Shown: positions 18,635 to 28,105 of the stretch, piece after piece
Position numbering within the stretch: the stretch's first letter is position 1
How the letters are laid out: every line of letters begins with the position of its first letter
Assembly (NCBI GenBank): GCA_040756375.1
Contig: JBFLZC010000005.1
Location: 62,001-126,000 of the forward strand
Source: VGSG01 sp040756375
GTDB taxonomy: Bacteria > Desulfobacterota > Desulfomonilia > Desulfomonilales > Desulfomonilaceae
Length of the DNA stretch: 64,000 nt
Direction: 5' to 3'
Translations under genes and position numbers: made by a program
Notes under the pieces: model-generated
What the model was told of the DNA's origin: nothing
Databases searched by the model: none
Seen by the model: only the letters and a program-made list of their open reading frames with translations

Positions 18635-18916
18635 ATGAACAAATCTGATCTGATCAAGGCGCTGGCAGCGGAATACAGTCTCCCGTTGCGAAAAGCAGAA
18701 GAGATCGTGGCCAAGGTCTTCGACACCATGTTCGATGCCCTCAAGTACGGCGATCGCATAGAGATTCGAGGGTTTGGGTCGTTCACCGTAAAGAAATACG
18801 AGGGTTATACCGGGCGGAATCCCAAGACCGGCGCACAGATCCATGTTGAAGCCAAGAAGCTCCCCTTCTTCAAGGCCGGCAAGAACCTCCTGGAACAGCT
18901 GAACCGGGAAACCTGA
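18635..18916 (+). CDS. HU/IHF family nucleoid DNA-binding protein
   Basis: A 93-residue histone-like protein starting MNKSDLIKALA. The signature GDRIEIRGFGSFTVKKYEGYTGRNPKTG contains the DNA-intercalating arm with its Arg-Asn-Pro tip. It bends DNA as a homo- or heterodimer. Features such as GFGSF and RNPKTG do not separate HU from IHF clearly. A longer in-frame extension upstream is not conserved in the family, so I start at 18635. IHF-type proteins are normal partners of the sigma-54 promoters found elsewhere in the window. Confidence 0.93.
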   Translation: MNKSDLIKALAAEYSLPLRKAEEIVAKVFDTMFDALKYGDRIEIRGFGSFTVKKYEGYTGRNPKTGAQIHVEAKKLPFFKAGKNLLEQLNRET

Positions 18917-18948
18917 TTTCGGTCTTCGCTCTCACGACTAGGTCATTT

Positions 18949-19008
18949 GATGCTGGGGGGTCTGCATCTCCGCGGAAGCCGCGACGCAATCGCGGCTCCG
19001 TGAAGCAT
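18949..19008. repeat. Long hairpin after the HU/IHF gene (repeat or terminator)
   Basis: An inner 8-bp perfect stem AGCCGCGA/TCGCGGCT (18977-18997, loop CGCAA) is enclosed by GATGC/GCATC arms. There is no T-run, so it is more likely a palindromic repeat than a rho-independent terminator. The rest of the region to 19203 shows nothing. Confidence 0.5.
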
Positions 19009-19203
19009 CCCCTTTGGTTTGGCATCATTCCATTAATATTCAACAATTGCGGGGTGTTACCCTCGCGCCGACGCCTCTGTTTGCCTTTCTCGGCTTTGTT
19101 CTCGGCACGCAGGCAAGTCGGGATCGCGCCTCGGACAAACAGCGCGCACACCATCAGAGTGAGGAATATTTGACTGTTCCTCGTGCTCTTGTGCGACCGA
19201 CCG

Positions 19204-19452
19204 TTACTTGTCCTTGCGCTTGTCCTTAGCGTCCCAGGAACCCGAATAATCCGGAGTCCGATCGGACCGGTACTTTGTCTTGCAGGCGACGGAGCATTGC
19301 GCGCTCAGGCTCGGCTCGAAGAACCTGCTGAAAGTCGTGTAGCATTGATCCAAACAGGATTTCAGCGCGTAGTCGTCCAGAAAATCCGACCATGCAGGCA
19401 CCGCGGACACGCAAAGAAGCACAACGGCTAATATGAAGATTACTTTGCTCAT
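19204..19452 (-). CDS. Small exported protein with twin CX3C motif
   Basis: An 82-residue protein starting MSKVIFILAVVLLC with a clear signal peptide (cleavage near AWS, residue 22). The mature part has exactly four cysteines in two CX3C motifs, C33-x3-C37 and C53-x3-C57, separated by a 15-residue loop: the twin-CX3C helical hairpin pattern. The tail is highly charged (DAKDKRKDK). The start is inferred from the signal peptide; the ribosome site is weak. I do not know a bacterial family for it. Confidence 0.6.
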   Translation of the reverse strand: MSKVIFILAVVLLCVSAVPAWSDFLDDYALKSCLDQCYTTFSRFFEPSLSAQCSVACKTKYRSDRTPDYSGSWDAKDKRKDK

Positions 19453-19539
19453 GCCAAAAAGATATTCATCTGCGAGCAAGGTGTCACCATAGGGGCACAA
19501 GGTATTAGCGTTAAGATAGGCCCGGCCCCCGGTGCCGGC

Positions 19540-19730
19540 TATGCCCCCTTCCCTCTTTGTGGGGCGGCCTTTCCAGGCCGCCGGCAGGCTGGAATCCCGC
19601 GAGGACGCGGGACTGCCCCGCAAGGGGAGAGGATTTCTAGAACCCCGCCCTTGATGGGAGCGGGAAGGGGGAGGGTGATAACCACTCGTTATCACAGAGG
19701 CCCATTCCTTATTTGAACGCGTATAGGGGT
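19540..19730. repeat. Composite palindromic repeat, related to the insertion at about 50 kb
   Basis: The block contains GGCGGCCTTTCCAGGCCGCC (19563-19582) and CCCGCGAGGACGCGGG hairpins. A stretch of about 105 bp (19623-19728) matches 50036-50140 closely: both carry GGGGAGAGG, TTTCTAGA, GATGGGAG, GGGGGAGGGTGAT, GTTATC, CAGAGGCC and CCTTATTTGAACGC in order. Here it is intergenic, between the twin-CX3C gene and pilT; at 50 kb it sits inside a gene. Confidence 0.75.
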
Positions 19731-19767
19731 GCAAGGGCTGTGCGTTGAACGAAACCGGCGGGGCCTT

Positions 19768-20838
19768 CTACTCCAGGGTGGGGTCCGCGCATTGATCTGC
19801 GAAGATCGACTTGTCCAGCGCCTTGAAATAGGCGGCTTCAGGGGTGATTCGTTTCTCATTGACCAGTTTCTGGAGCGCCTGGTCCATGGTCTGCATGCCC
19901 TCGCCACTTCCGGTCTGGATTATGGAATGGATCTGAGTTAGTTTCGATTCTCTGATCATGTTCGCTACAGCCTGCGAACACAGCAGTATCTCTGCTGCCG
20001 CGCATCGCCCTTTACCGTCGGCCGTTTTGAGAAGCTGCTGAGAGAGAATGGCTTTAACGCTATCGCTGAGCATGGTCCGTATCTGGTTCTGCTGATTGGC
20101 GGGGAATACATTGATTATTCGATCTATGGTCTTGACCGCAGAGTTCGTGTGCAGGGTGCCAAATACCAGAATTCCCAGCTCTGCGCACGTCAGCGCCAGA
20201 GAGATTGTTTCCAGGTCACGCATCTCGCCGACCATGATGATGTCCGGGTCTTCCCGAGACGCCACCTTCAGAGCATCCGCGAAGCTCTTCGCATGAGACC
20301 CGACCTCTCGCTGGGTAACGAGTGATTTTCTGTTGGTGTGCGCAAATTCGAGCGGGTCCTCGATGGTAATGATGTGCTTCTCCTGCGTGCGGTTGATTTG
20401 ATCGATCATGGAGGCAAGGGTCGTGGATTTGCCGCAGCCTGTAGGTCCGGTGACGAGAACAAGGCCCGCACGAATGTCGAGCATCTTGTTGATCCCGTCC
20501 GGCATCGCCAGCTCCTCCAACGGCATGATCTTCGAGGGAATCGCACGGAACACCCCGGATACGCCTCGTCTGCCGTAAAAGAAGTTGGACCTGAAGCGGC
20601 CGCAGCCCTCCACTTCGTATGCTCGATCCAATTCCAGATTGCTCTCAAGCCTGGTTCGCTGTTCCGGCGTGAGTATTTCGAAAAAGAATTCCTTGTTGGT
20701 CGCGTGCGACCGAGCCTCGTGGTTGGTTGGGTACAAATCCCCCCGAATCCTGTGCATGGGAGGCATGCCGGGGATCATGTGCAGATCCGAAGCACCTGCT
20801 TGGACGGCTTCTCTGAGCAATTCATCGATCCGTGGCAT
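19768..20838 (-). CDS. pilT: PilT-type pilus retraction ATPase
   Basis: A 356-residue secretion ATPase of the PilT family, which depolymerises type IV pili for twitching. It shows ASDLHMIPG near the N-terminus, Walker A GPTGCGKSTT, the Asp box IITIEDPLEFAH, Walker B DIIMVGEMRD and the His box FGTLHTNSAVKTIDRI. It lies 18 bp downstream of a paralogous gene on the same strand, after the REC-HD-GYP regulator gene, so the three may be co-transcribed. Its partner could be the pilA at 47.6 kb. Confidence 0.9.
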   Translation of the reverse strand: MPRIDELLREAVQAGASDLHMIPGMPPMHRIRGDLYPTNHEARSHATNKEFFFEILTPEQRTRLESNLELDRAYEVEGCGRFRSNFFYGRRGVSGVFRAIPSKIMPLEELAMPDGINKMLDIRAGLVLVTGPTGCGKSTTLASMIDQINRTQEKHIITIEDPLEFAHTNRKSLVTQREVGSHAKSFADALKVASREDPDIIMVGEMRDLETISLALTCAELGILVFGTLHTNSAVKTIDRIINVFPANQQNQIRTMLSDSVKAILSQQLLKTADGKGRCAAAEILLCSQAVANMIRESKLTQIHSIIQTGSGEGMQTMDQALQKLVNEKRITPEAAYFKALDKSIFADQCADPTLE

Positions 20839-20856
20839 AATTATCCGCCTGCGATT

Positions 20857-21912
20857 CTATTTCTTGATGCTGCTGAATCGCTTCTTGTTCTCGGCGTTGT
20901 AGAACGCGACGTCCCACGAAATGAGCTTCTTTTCGTACAACTCCGTTATCGCGTCGTCCATGGACTGCATGCCGGCCGATTTTCCTGTCTGCATGATGGA
21001 CGGGATCTGGTAGGTCTTTTCCGTCCGAATCAAGTTGGCCAGCGGGACCGTCCCCACCATGATCTCACACGCGAGGACAAGGCCGGTGCCATCAGCCTTT
21101 GGTAGCAGTCTTTGGGTTATGACGGCGCGCAAGCTCTCTCCCAGCATGGTCCGTATCTGGTTTTGCTTGTCCGACGGAAACGAGTCGATTATTCGGTCTA
21201 CAGTTTTGGGGCCGGAAGAAGTGGAAAGCGTCGCCAGCACCACATGTCCCGTCTCGCTCGCGGTCAGGGCAAGTTCGATGGCTTCCAGGTCGCGCATCTC
21301 GCCCACCATGATGACGTCCGGGTCCTGCCGGAGCACCTGACGCAGCGCATTGGCAAACGAACGGGTATGCAGGCCGACCTGGCGCTGGTTCACCACACCT
21401 TTTTTGATGGGGTGGATGAACTCAATGGGATCTTCAATAGTGAGCACGTGAGCCGGTCTGTTGGAGTTGATAAAGTCCACTATTGCGGCGAGGGTGGTCG
21501 ACTTTCCGTGGCCGGTGGCTCCTGTCACCAGGATAAGCCCCTGATGGAAGTCGCAGAACTTCTTCACCACAGGGGGAAGGCCCAGCTCATCGAGGGTAGG
21601 CACGCGCAGAGGTATGATTCTGAAGGTCGCGTCCATGCCCCGCTTCTGAACAATCACGTTACCCCTGAATCGGGCAATTCCCTTCAGGTCATAGCTAAAG
21701 TCCAATTGTAAGTTCTGTTCGACAAGCTTCCGTTGGGAAGGTGACAGGATTTCCTCGATCAACTGACGGGATTTCTCAGCGCTGATGTCCGGGGATTTCA
21801 ACCTCTTGAGGCTCCCGAACTGGCGGATGACTACAGGGTTTCCTGTCGCCAGGTGCACGTCTGAAGCCCGCGCTTGCACCGCTGCCTGAAGTATTCTGTC
21901 GATCTCGGCCAA
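20857..21912 (-). CDS. PilT/PilU-like pilus retraction ATPase paralogue
   Basis: A 351-residue PilT-family ATPase with ASDVHLATG, Walker A GATGHGKSTT, VLTIEDPIEF, Walker B DVIMVGEMRD and a His box modified to LATLSTSSGPKTVDRI, where the usual LHTNSA His is Ser. The unusual His box suggests a PilU-like accessory role rather than a full copy of PilT, but this is inference. It precedes pilT by 18 bp. Confidence 0.88.
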   Translation of the reverse strand: MAEIDRILQAAVQARASDVHLATGNPVVIRQFGSLKRLKSPDISAEKSRQLIEEILSPSQRKLVEQNLQLDFSYDLKGIARFRGNVIVQKRGMDATFRIIPLRVPTLDELGLPPVVKKFCDFHQGLILVTGATGHGKSTTLAAIVDFINSNRPAHVLTIEDPIEFIHPIKKGVVNQRQVGLHTRSFANALRQVLRQDPDVIMVGEMRDLEAIELALTASETGHVVLATLSTSSGPKTVDRIIDSFPSDKQNQIRTMLGESLRAVITQRLLPKADGTGLVLACEIMVGTVPLANLIRTEKTYQIPSIMQTGKSAGMQSMDDAITELYEKKLISWDVAFYNAENKKRFSSIKK

Positions 21913-22089
21913 TCCGCCTTCTTCCTCCGTCGGACATGCCCACTCACGCGCATTTGAAGAAAGACGCGCTAAGGTTGCACCGATGAAGCAATGATCCTAG
22001 CCTCGAAAACGGGACGAACCTGAAGGACGACCATGATCCTCAGATAGAGGGAATGCCCCGAATGCGGCTGATTTCGATTCGTATCACCC

Positions 22090-23679
22090 TCAACAGTGAC
22101 GCGAGGGGCCGGGAGGCAGCAAGTCCCAAAGGCTCATCTCCAACTGACAAGGAGACTCGAATGGGGCCTCGTCCGGAGTCTGCCGAATCTTCCGAAATTC
22201 TTCACTCACATTGACAAAAGCATCGACGAGATCGGGGTCGAATTGTTTGCCTCCCCTTTCAATGATCAGCGCACACGCTTCCTCGTGAGAGAAGGCCCTT
22301 TTGTACCGCCTCTCGCTCGTGAGCGCGTCGTACACGTCGGCAATAGCTACGATGCGAGCAGCCAGGGGAATACTCTCTTGAACTCGCCCCTCCGGATACC
22401 CTCCACCATCCCAGTGCTCATGATGATAGTACGCAATATCTCGAGCCATGGAGAGGAATCCTTCTTCCCCGGTTTCGTTTGCCGCTTCCTCAAGGGATCG
22501 GCCTCCGAGGATAGTGTGGTTCTTCATGATCTCGTATTCAGCACTGCCGAACCGCCCGCTATTGAAGAGGATGGCGTCGGGGAGGCCGACCTTCCCGATG
22601 TCGTGGAGGATCGAGGATTGCGCAAGGTCTTCGATGAACTGGTCGGTCATGACCTCGCTGAACTTGTCACGCGATCTGAGGTGCCGACACAAAGAAAGGC
22701 AGTATTCCTTGAGGCGGTGAAGATGGAAAGCGGTTTCTCCGTCGCGCGACTCGGCGAGTTTGGCCATTGCGAAGATGGAGGATTCCTGCATCCTCTTGAT
22801 GCGACTGTACGACTCACTCAGTTGCTCCACCAACTGCTCTTCGGAAGTCACATCCTGCCCCAGGCCCAGGATTCCCCTCACCTGGCCCGTGGTATCCAGC
22901 ATGGGTGAAATATGGAGTGAAATCGTAAGCACGCGCCCATCCTTGGCCCGTTGAAGGACCTTGGCATGGACCGCTCCCGCCTTGTCCTGCATCATCGAAC
23001 GGAGGTGGTCCACCAGAGCCAGGTTGGGTCTGTCCGCCACATAAAGTTGGGTTATGGAAGAGCCTATCATTTCGTCCGCGGAATAACCGAAGATTTTCTC
23101 CGCGCCGGAATTCCAGAAGAGCACATTTTGGTTGAAGTCTGTGAGAATAATTGAAACGCCGGAAGAGCTATTGAGGATCCCCCTGAGAAAGTCGTTGGTT
23201 TGGGCCAGCTCCCGTGTGCGTGCCTCGATCTCGCTTTCCAGCAGGCGGGTATGTTCCTTTTCGAAGCGCCGAAGCCTGACGTGCTCCACCGCCTGGCGCA
23301 CCACCTTGAGCAGAAGCTCGGGGTTGATCGGCTTTTGAAGGAGATCGAACGCACCTTGTCTGAGCGCGCTGATCGCGGTTTCCAGATCCCCGTGCCCCGT
23401 AACAACCACAACCGGGACAAGCGGGTCAATTTCCCTAACTCGCCTAAGGACTTCCATACCGTCGGCGCCCGGCATCCGAACATCGGTGATGACAAGGCTC
23501 TGCCGCTCTCGATCGAACGAACGGACCCCTTCATCTCCACTTGTCGCGGTGAAGACCTTGTACCCGCTCATTTCCAGGAGCTCCCTTAAGAGCTCGCGGG
23601 GCACATCCTCATCGTCGATCACCAGTACGGAGTCAAGACTCACGGCGCTGCCAACCATCCTCGAATTCGCAAACACCAC
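22090..23679 (-). CDS. Response regulator: REC-PAS-HD-GYP, cyclic-di-GMP phosphodiesterase candidate
   Basis: A 529-residue protein. The receiver domain (about 17-135) has LVIDDE, the phosphoacceptor in LVITDVRMPG and the switch Lys in LLQKPIN. A coiled segment leads to a PAS domain (about 165-290), then a complete HD-GYP domain (about 310-500) with HDIGKVGLPD, KNHTILG and HHEHWDGGGYPEG. This domain hydrolyses cyclic-di-GMP, a signal that often controls pili. The start is uncertain; Met8 (23658) is also possible. It lies 177 bp upstream of the pilT paralogue on the same strand. Confidence 0.9.
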   Translation of the reverse strand: MVFANSRMVGSAVSLDSVLVIDDEDVPRELLRELLEMSGYKVFTATSGDEGVRSFDRERQSLVITDVRMPGADGMEVLRRVREIDPLVPVVVVTGHGDLETAISALRQGAFDLLQKPINPELLLKVVRQAVEHVRLRRFEKEHTRLLESEIEARTRELAQTNDFLRGILNSSSGVSIILTDFNQNVLFWNSGAEKIFGYSADEMIGSSITQLYVADRPNLALVDHLRSMMQDKAGAVHAKVLQRAKDGRVLTISLHISPMLDTTGQVRGILGLGQDVTSEEQLVEQLSESYSRIKRMQESSIFAMAKLAESRDGETAFHLHRLKEYCLSLCRHLRSRDKFSEVMTDQFIEDLAQSSILHDIGKVGLPDAILFNSGRFGSAEYEIMKNHTILGGRSLEEAANETGEEGFLSMARDIAYYHHEHWDGGGYPEGRVQESIPLAARIVAIADVYDALTSERRYKRAFSHEEACALIIERGGKQFDPDLVDAFVNVSEEFRKIRQTPDEAPFESPCQLEMSLWDLLPPGPSRHC

Positions 23680-24213
23680 TGCAGAAGCAACCCCAAGAAC
23701 ACGATCCGAAACAGGATGTCATCCATCCGCGCAAACCGCGCCCCGAGGTCACTTGCGAGGTCTTTCCCAGCCTCTCGATTCACCCCCATGCTCTGCCTGA
23801 CAAATTGTTGTTCACCACACCCCGCCAGGCATGTTTCTTGACCGGCATACTTAAGTTCGATTGCTAATTTTAAGACCAACGCTGCTTCCTGTCAACGATC
23901 AGCGTTTCCGCGGCTTAACCGTTCATTGATGTTGGGAAGACGCGGTCGGCGTCGCTAAGGACCTATCCAAGAATAGCTGTGGGTGCAAGCCCACGTAAAT
24001 AGGTTCCATCAGCAACCCGCGAGAAGTGCCTCGAAGAGGCTGTCCCTTCCGACAACTTTCCCGTAACCTTGTTGGCTGGACCCCTTGCATATTCTTCTCC
24101 CGTTTTGTAGGCTATTAACTCTAGCCATGACGTGGTCTTAACAGCTCAAGTGAAAGAAGCTTAGTCATGCGGTTGAAGAACTCCCCACAACAACTCAGGC
24201 CTGGGACCCGCGC
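23680..24213. other. Divergent intergenic region, 534 bp, no supported gene
   Basis: Lies between the REC-HD-GYP gene (minus) and the CHASE kinase (plus). A small hairpin GTGGGTGCAAGCCCAC is at about 23980-23995. I compared it with known cyclic-di-GMP and cobalamin riboswitch motifs from memory and found no match. No confident promoter. Confidence 0.45.
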
Positions 24214-27200
24214 ATGAGTGCCGGCGCCGACAAAGTTCCAGGCTATTTCCGGAGTTGGTTGCTGCGCCACCCACGGACTGCCCTTCTCGTCGCATTTATT
24301 CCCGGCATAGCGGTTTCACTCACTCTATTCCAAGTCGTTTCGCGTTGGGAATGGAGCCGCATGGAGAGCGGCTTCGAGCGTGCTGCCGAGGCGCGCAGTG
24401 TTGCCGTGAAAGAGGAGATAGACAAGGACCTGATGCGTCTCCAGTCTTTGGCGGCGTTTCACAAGAGCTCGGAACGGATCACGAGACAACAGTTCAGGAC
24501 TTTTGCCCAAACGTTATCTAAAGATGGTGGCGGAATTCAGGCTTTGGAGTGGATACCTCGCGTGAGCGACACCGAGCGCGCACGGTACGAGGAAGAAGCC
24601 CGCGTGGAGGGCCTCCCCAACTTCCGAATCACCGAGATGAATGCTGAGGGGAAGTTGATTCCTGCGGCCTCACGGCCCGAATACTATCCTGTCTTCTACG
24701 TGGAACCCTATGCAGGGAATGAGGCAGCGATCGGGTTTGATCTTGCGTCTGATCCAGTGCGCAAGAAAGCCCTGGACTCTGCCATGGAAACCGGCGAAAT
24801 GGTTGCATCCGCGCCCCTGGTCCTCGTCCAGGAAACGAGCCACAATTACGGTTTTTTGGTTTTCCTGCCGGTTTACCGTACGAAAGCCACGCCGGAGACA
24901 GTCCAAGGGCGACGGGCCAACTTGGCAGGCTTCTACCTCGGTGTATTTCGCGTGGACGATCTCATGGATCAGGCGTGGAGGCACATCAAACATGCTGAGA
25001 TTGATTGCATGCTCCTTGACCCCAAGGCGCCGGCCGTAAACCGCGTTATCCATTTCCACAAGGCTGGAATGCATGAGACTCATTCCGGTCACTCACCAGA
25101 ACCCGATATAAACCGATCCCGTATAAAGTACGAAACGAATATCCCAGTGGCGGGCCGCGACTGGAAAATGGTGTGCTGGCCGACGCAGGGATTCATTGAG
25201 TCCGGTAAATCGTGGTTTCCCTGGATGGTGTTGATAGGCAGCGTTCTTTTTACCGGACTTATGACAAGATACGTTTGGCTGGTGATTGCATCCGGAGAGC
25301 GCGCCGCCAGGTTCGCGGAGGAGCAGCTTGAAGCCAAACAAGAGCTGGAAAGCCAGGTCCAACTGCGGACTCGAGCAGAAGAGCTCGTTCGCAAGGAGAG
25401 AGATACCGCCAGGAGCTACCTTGGTATAGCCGGAGTCATGATACTCGCCCTGGATCGCAGTGGCCGGATCACCTTAGTCAACAAGAGAGGCTGTGAAATT
25501 CTCGAACGCGGGCGGGATGAGCTGGTGGGCCGCGATTGGTTTGACACCTGCGTTCCGGAGAATGAGCGAGCAGGCGTGAAGAGCGTGTTCACCAGCCTAA
25601 TGACAGGCCGCATAGATGCGGAAGAATACCACGAAAACCCGATCCTTACGGGAAAAGGAGAGGAACGGCTTATTGCCTGGCGCAACGCCTTGATACGTGA
25701 CGAGCACGGAAACATTTTGGGCACGTTGAGCTCCGGCGAAGACATCACCGAGCGGAAACGATCACAGGAAGCGCTCGCGTTTGAAAGAGCGCAACTCCTC
25801 TCCATATTCGATAGTATCAATGAAATCATATTTGTAGTGGACGCCAAAACCTATGAAGTGCTGTTCGTTAATCGGTACCAAAGAGAGCTCCTCAAGAGCG
25901 ATCCCATAGGGGCCAAATGCTACCAAGCCTTCTACGGGACGGACAAACCTTGTTCCTCCTGTCCCAATGAAATTATCCGTGAGCTTGAAGGAAAGCCCTA
26001 CTACTGGGAACATCAATTCGAGGATCCTCCCCGTCAGCTCCTGATTATGGACAGAATGATTAAATGGCCCGATGGCCGTGACGTGAAATTCGAGCTTGCC
26101 ATAGATATCACGGAGAGAAAGCAGGCTGAACAGCGAGTCCGAGCATCGGAAGAACGGATGCGCACCGTTATCGAGGCCGCGCCGGTGGGAGTGATGGTGG
26201 CAAGGAACGAGCGGACAGTCTATGCCAATTCGGCCTTTGCCACGACTTTCGGATATGATGATCCTCGTGAACTCATCGGTGTGCCCGTCGAGACTTTCCT
26301 GGCGCCGGAAGCCCGGTCCGTGCTCGACCAAAGAGCAGGGGACAGCGCGGTCGGCAGAGAGGGACCGGCCCATTATGAAATGAAAGGCCAAAAGAAGAAC
26401 GGCGATCTCTTCGACTTCGCGGCATGGTCCACCACAATCGATTATGAAGGCAAGCCGGCGATCCTGGAATTCGTTGTTGATTTGAGCGAGACCAAGACCT
26501 TACGAGCGCAGCTCTATCAGGCGCAAAAGATGGAAGCCATCGGCGCGCTTGCCGCAGGCGTCGCCCATGATTTCAACAATCTCTTAACTGTGGTTAACGG
26601 GTACGCAGAGCTCCTGATAACGGACAAGGCGCATGATGACCCAGACTACGAGGACTTGGAGAAAATATATTCCGCAGGTCATCGAGGGGCGGATCTCGTC
26701 AAACGGCTGCTCACATTCAGCAGGAGGGCTGAAAGTAATCCCAAACCTCTGAACCTGAATCACCAGATCGAGCAGGTGAAGAATTTCCTGGACCGAACCA
26801 TACCCAAGATGATTGCTATTGAGCTCAGATTGTCCGAGAACCTGCCCGCGATCAATGCCGATCCCACCCAAGTAGAGCAGATTCTTATGAATCTTGCCGT
26901 GAATGGCAAAGACGCTATGCCTGAGGGCGGCAAACTGATCATCGAAACACGGAACGTAACCCTGGACCCAGACTATTGCAGATTACACGTCGAAGCCAAA
27001 CCGGGGCCCCATGTTATGCTCTCCGTCTCGGATACCGGCCACGGAATGGACCAGGAAACGGTCGACCGCATCTTTGAACCGTTCTTTACCACTAAGGCCC
27101 CCGGCAAAGGCACCGGCCTCGGTCTGGCAATGGTATTCGGCATCGTGAAACAGCATGGAGGCCACGTCACCTGCTACAGCGAACGGGGGAACGGAACCAC

Positions 27201-27648
27201 ATTTAGAATCTATTTCCCAATTATCAGCGCGGATGCCGAGGAAGACGAAGCATCGGAAGCCCCGCTGCCTTCGGGAGGAGCCGAAACCATCCTCCTGGTC
27301 GACGACGAGCCGGCAGTCAGGGATTTAGGGCAGAAGATTTTGGAGAGGGCCGGGTACACGATTTTGACCGCGGCCAACGGAAAAGAAGCCCTGGAATTGT
27401 ATGCTCAGCACAGGGATCGCGTCGCTCTCGTGCTGCTCGACCTGATCATGCCCGAAATGGGCGGGCGGCAGTGTTGCGAAGAACTCAGAAGAGTACGCCC
27501 CGGGGTCAAAGTGGTTATAGCAAGCGGATACTCTTCCGGCGGTACCATGAACATTGCCACTGAACTGGGAGCCCGAGGCTTTGTAAGAAAACCATATGAT
27601 GCTCGACAATTGCTCCAAACCGTCCGAAACGCTCTCGACACCGTCTAA
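24214..27648 (+). CDS. Membrane hybrid histidine kinase: CHASE-PAS-PAS-PAS-HisKA-HATPase-REC
   Basis: A 1144-residue sensor kinase. TM1 (about 22-45) and TM2 (about 335-357) flank a periplasmic CHASE domain (about 80-290, with LEWIPRVSDTERARYE and YYPVFYVEPY). Three PAS units follow (about 405-520, 525-640, 650-770); the second has four cysteines (AKCYQ, PCSSCPNE) and could bind a cofactor. The phosphoacceptor is His784 in VAHDFNNLL. The HATPase has NLAVNGKDAMPEGG and GTGLGLAMV. A C-terminal REC domain (from about 1024) has Asp1075 in LLDLIMPEMGG. The CHASE ligand is unknown. It is divergent from the REC-HD-GYP gene, a possible partner. Confidence 0.9.
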   Translation: MSAGADKVPGYFRSWLLRHPRTALLVAFIPGIAVSLTLFQVVSRWEWSRMESGFERAAEARSVAVKEEIDKDLMRLQSLAAFHKSSERITRQQFRTFAQTLSKDGGGIQALEWIPRVSDTERARYEEEARVEGLPNFRITEMNAEGKLIPAASRPEYYPVFYVEPYAGNEAAIGFDLASDPVRKKALDSAMETGEMVASAPLVLVQETSHNYGFLVFLPVYRTKATPETVQGRRANLAGFYLGVFRVDDLMDQAWRHIKHAEIDCMLLDPKAPAVNRVIHFHKAGMHETHSGHSPEPDINRSRIKYETNIPVAGRDWKMVCWPTQGFIESGKSWFPWMVLIGSVLFTGLMTRYVWLVIASGERAARFAEEQLEAKQELESQVQLRTRAEELVRKERDTARSYLGIAGVMILALDRSGRITLVNKRGCEILERGRDELVGRDWFDTCVPENERAGVKSVFTSLMTGRIDAEEYHENPILTGKGEERLIAWRNALIRDEHGNILGTLSSGEDITERKRSQEALAFERAQLLSIFDSINEIIFVVDAKTYEVLFVNRYQRELLKSDPIGAKCYQAFYGTDKPCSSCPNEIIRELEGKPYYWEHQFEDPPRQLLIMDRMIKWPDGRDVKFELAIDITERKQAEQRVRASEERMRTVIEAAPVGVMVARNERTVYANSAFATTFGYDDPRELIGVPVETFLAPEARSVLDQRAGDSAVGREGPAHYEMKGQKKNGDLFDFAAWSTTIDYEGKPAILEFVVDLSETKTLRAQLYQAQKMEAIGALAAGVAHDFNNLLTVVNGYAELLITDKAHDDPDYEDLEKIYSAGHRGADLVKRLLTFSRRAESNPKPLNLNHQIEQVKNFLDRTIPKMIAIELRLSENLPAINADPTQVEQILMNLAVNGKDAMPEGGKLIIETRNVTLDPDYCRLHVEAKPGPHVMLSVSDTGHGMDQETVDRIFEPFFTTKAPGKGTGLGLAMVFGIVKQHGGHVTCYSERGNGTTFRIYFPIISADAEEDEASEAPLPSGGAETILLVDDEPAVRDLGQKILERAGYTILTAANGKEALELYAQHRDRVALVLLDLIMPEMGGRQCCEELRRVRPGVKVVIASGYSSGGTMNIATELGARGFVRKPYDARQLLQTVRNALDTV

Positions 27649-27733
27649 TCATCACACACACGTGCATTGAATGCGGTCTTTCGCACCTTGCGCCTACCAA
27701 AGTTGCCACGGGAACAACGGATTGGAATTGGCC

Positions 27734-27788
27734 GTAGGGGCGTGATTCATCACGCCCTCGTATCGGGCGCAATGAATTGCGCCCCTAC
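27734..27788. repeat. GTAGGGGC-family palindromic repeat
   Basis: GTAGGGGCGTGAT at the left end is answered by GCGCCCCTAC at the right end, with inner hairpins CGTGAT/ATCACG and GGGCGCAAT/ATTGCGCCC. It is related to 686-745 and 34641-34703. The rest of the 27649-28105 gap holds no gene; TTGACA at about 28011 upstream of clpB is a good -35 box but lacks a convincing -10. Confidence 0.65.
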
Positions 27789-28105
27789 GATTTCGCGTCG
27801 ATCCTTCTGACGGCGGACGCCCAAAGAGGTGCATTTCCAATGTGTGCTTGTGCGGTACCCGTTTCAACGTTCGTTTGCTGGAACTCCTGACTGACATTTG
27901 CCGTTCAACCCCGGCCCGATTAAGAGCAAACCCCGCGTCCGCCCCACTCTTGGGCATTCTCCGATAAAGGCAGGAGCCTGAAAATGGATTCCTGCAGGTA
28001 GCCAGTTGACAGGGGCACGGTCGTGATTTACCTGTTTGGTAAAGTCTATGAAACGTCAAATGACCTTCAGAATAGGGAAAAGTGTCCTATCGTCGGGAGG
28101 AATTC

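Noticed and set aside
23940..24110. Possible cobalamin or cyclic-di-GMP riboswitch before the CHASE kinase
   Set aside because: Only one short hairpin (GTGGGTGCAAGCCCAC); conserved core motifs of either class are absent.
28011..28040. Promoter or heat-shock promoter of clpB
   Set aside because: TTGACA is perfect but the 17-bp-spaced hexamer TACCTG is a poor -10, and no heat-shock sigma boxes (CTTGAA...CCCCAT) are seen.
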